A stretch of 64,000 nt of DNA from an uncultured bacterium (GTDB lineage: Bacteria; Bacteroidota; Bacteroidia; Chitinophagales; Chitinophagaceae). Both the position numbers and the translations under genes were made by a program. The stretch spans positions 1-64,000 of the forward strand of contig CAIKEH010000003.1 in assembly GCA_903826405.1 (NCBI GenBank), written 5' to 3'. A model generated the notes under the pieces. That model had not been told where the DNA came from. It ran no database searches and saw only the letters and a list, made by a program, of their open reading frames with translations. Of the stretch, positions 62,213-64,000 are shown piece after piece. Each line of letters begins with the position of its first letter. Positions within the stretch are counted from its first letter, which is position 1.

Positions 62213-64000
62213 CTAATCATCCAGTTTCAGAACAGCCAGAAATGCCTCCTGCGGTATTTCCACGTTTCCGATCTGTCGCATGCGTTTCTTTCCTTCTTTC
62301 TGTTTCTCCAGCAACTTTCTCTTCCGGCTGATATCACCGCCGTAGCACTTCGCCGTCACGTCTTTTCTAAGCGCCGAAATGGTTTCTCTGGATATGACTT
62401 TGGCTCCGACAGCCGCCTGAATGGCGATCTGGAATTGTTGACGTGGGAGCAACTCCTTCAGTTTTTCGCACAGTTTCCGCCCAAAGTCCGAGGAGCGACT
62501 ACGGTGTATCAATGCACTGAGGGCATCAACCTTGTCGCCATTGAGCAGGATATCCATTTTGACGATGTCGCTATCCCTGTATCCTATAGGATGGTAATCA
62601 AAGGAAGCATATCCTCTGGTTTGGCTCTTCAATTTGTCGTAGAAGTCGAACACGATCTCTGTCAGAGGCATTTCAAACTGCAATTCCACGCGGGTAGTGG
62701 TCAGGTAGCTTTGGTTGAGTAAGATACCTCGTTTGCCGAGACAGAGCGTGATGATGTTCCCGATATATTCTGGTTTGGTGATGATCTGCGCCTTGATGAA
62801 GGGCTCTTCGATGCGATCCATTTGTGTGGGATCGAGCATTTCGGTCGGGTTGTTCACTACGATCCGCTGACCTCTAGTACTGTAGGCGATGAAACTCACG
62901 TTGGGTACCGTGGTTATGACGGTCTGGTTGAATTCACGTTCCAAGCGCTCCTGGATGATTTCCATATGAAGCATGCCCAGGAATCCGCAACGGAATCCGA
63001 AACCCAGTGCCTGTGAGGTCTCCAACTCGAAAGTCAGGGAGGCATCGTTCAGCTGTAGTTTGTCCATGCAGTTGCGGAGTTCCTCAAATGCATCTGTTTC
63101 TACCGGGAAGATACCAGCGAAAACCATGGGTTTGACTTCCTCGAATCCCTTGATGGCTTCGGCGGGACGGGCTGCACTGACTATGGTATCGCCGACTTTT
63201 ACTTCCTTGGCATTCTTGATTCCAGTGATGATATATCCCACATCTCCGCATTCCACGGATGGCTGAGGAGAAAGTGCCAATTTGAGTATGCCCACTTCAT
63301 CAGCGCCATATTCGGTACCCGTTGCTTGGAATTTGACCTTCTCGCCTTTGGAGATCCGGCCGTTCAGGATCCGGTAATACACTATAATTCCACGGAAGGA
63401 GTTGAAAACGCTGTCGAAGATCAGTGCCTGAAGAGGAGCTTCCGGGTCTCCTTTGGGCGAAGGAATGCGTGCTACGATGGCTTCCAGTATCTCGGGTACG
63501 CCCAGACCGGTTCGTCCGCTGGCGAGAAGTATATCCTCAGGCTTGCAACCGATGAGCTCAATGATCTGGTCGCGAACCTCATCGATCATGGCGCCATCCA
63601 TATCGATCTTATTGATCACCGGAATGATCTCGAGATTATTATCGATGGCCAAGTAGAGATTTGAAATCGTCTGTGCCTGAATACCCTGTGCGGCATCCAC
63701 CAGCAGCAATGCACCTTCACAGGCTGCCAGCGCCCGACTCACTTCATAGCTGAAATCCACGTGGCCGGGAGTGTCGATCAGGTTCAGGGTATACATCTCC
63801 CCATTCCTGTGCTTGTAGTTGATCTGGATCGCATGGCTCTTGATGGTAATCCCTTTTTCTCGCTCCAGGTCCATATCGTCAAGTACCTGGTCCATCATGT
63901 CGCGATCGCTGATGGTGCCTGTGGATTGCAGTAAACGGTCCGCCAGGGTGCTTTTACCATGGTCGATATGGGCGATGATGCAGAAATTACGGATATTCTT
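62213..64000 (-). CDS. lepA: Elongation factor 4 (LepA), 5' end beyond the window
   Basis: The frame gives 595 codons plus a stop and runs into the right edge. It begins [24 protein letters not shown], which is residues about 2 onward of LepA, so only the start codon is likely missing. G1 is AHIDHGKST, switch 2 is DTPGHVDF, and NKIDMDG is the guanine-recognition motif. REKGITIK and the C-terminal [39 protein letters not shown] are LepA-specific. It is a ribosome-dependent GTPase that helps translation under ionic stress and in ribosome assembly. Confidence 0.97.
   Translation of the reverse strand, partial: KNIRNFCIIAHIDHGKSTLADRLLQSTGTISDRDMMDQVLDDMDLEREKGITIKSHAIQINYKHRNGEMYTLNLIDTPGHVDFSYEVSRALAACEGALLLVDAAQGIQAQTISNLYLAIDNNLEIIPVINKIDMDGAMIDEVRDQIIELIGCKPEDILLASGRTGLGVPEILEAIVARIPSPKGDPEAPLQALIFDSVFNSFRGIIVYYRILNGRISKGEKVKFQATGTEYGADEVGILKLALSPQPSVECGDVGYIITGIKNAKEVKVGDTIVSAARPAEAIKGFEEVKPMVFAGIFPVETDAFEELRNCMDKLQLNDASLTFELETSQALGFGFRCGFLGMLHMEIIQERLEREFNQTVITTVPNVSFIAYSTRGQRIVVNNPTEMLDPTQMDRIEEPFIKAQIITKPEYIGNIITLCLGKRGILLNQSYLTTTRVELQFEMPLTEIVFDFYDKLKSQTRGYASFDYHPIGYRDSDIVKMDILLNGDKVDALSALIHRSRSSDFGRKLCEKLKELLPRQQFQIAIQAAVGAKVISRETISALRKDVTAKCYGGDISRKRKLLEKQKEGKKRMRQIGNVEIPQEAFLAVLKLDD

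Overview
The window is a 64 kb chromosomal stretch from a Bacteroidota bacterium, most likely near Chitinophagales/Saprospiria. The evidence is a type IX secretion sorting domain (6999-8159), two gliding-motility-type C-terminal domains, the Bacteroidota families DUF1599, BT_3928, DUF6089 and DUF4199, and -7 promoter boxes of the form TAnnTTTG before many genes. The genus cannot be fixed from the sequence alone. Layout: 1-3.1 kb holds a leftward set (partial cytochrome-type protein, aspartylglucosaminidase-like hydrolase, small conserved protein, serine hydrolase lipoprotein). At 3.1-8.9 kb are a peptidase-like protein whose 3' end lies in an 8-bp repeat array, an orphan Mrr-like nuclease gene, a lipoprotein, a T9SS cargo protein and an HD hydrolase. 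From 9-24 kb comes housekeeping: TPR protein, gyrA, saccharopine dehydrogenase family, a zinc-finger-less sirtuin, EVE protein, lutA-like, ribH, TPR membrane protein, pdhA, recF, DUF721, CBS protein, an oligopeptide-type permease, BT_3928 and DUF1599 proteins. At 24-33.5 kb are folP, a decayed IS3-family insertion (25020-26369), an FKBP lipoprotein, an NrnA-like phosphoesterase, ndk, a UbiD-family decarboxylase, a DUF6089 protein and a G3E GTPase. At 33.7-43.1 kb are a B12-type radical SAM protein, a leftward three-gene operon (APC permease, choline-kinase-like kinase, dimethylglycine-dehydrogenase-like flavoprotein) that looks like an uptake and breakdown route for a methylated or amino-alcohol compound, a class A beta-lactamase-like protein and a DUF1080 protein. 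At 43.5-50 kb are two tandem 1010-residue secreted M43-type metalloproteases, one with its catalytic Glu replaced by Gln. The stretch 50-53.7 kb is accessory and partly decayed: small secreted proteins, a bicupin lipoprotein, a truncated M28-like peptidase pseudogene, a fasciclin protein, an integrase remnant, and a tRNA-Pro(GGG) gene whose 3' end is duplicated 170 bp away. From 53.9 kb a rightward operon encodes a dihydroorotase-like protein without key metal ligands, a DUF4199 protein, two glycosyltransferases and all four GDP-D-glycero-D-manno-heptose enzymes (HddA, GmhA, HddC, GmhB). The window ends with two small uncharacterised genes and lepA, which lacks only its extreme 5' end. How the genes work together: clear functional modules are the GDP-heptose/glycosyltransferase operon, the permease-kinase-flavoprotein operon and the paired exported proteases. 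The remainder is mostly single housekeeping genes in short leftward operons. No CRISPR array, rRNA or phage structural genes were seen.
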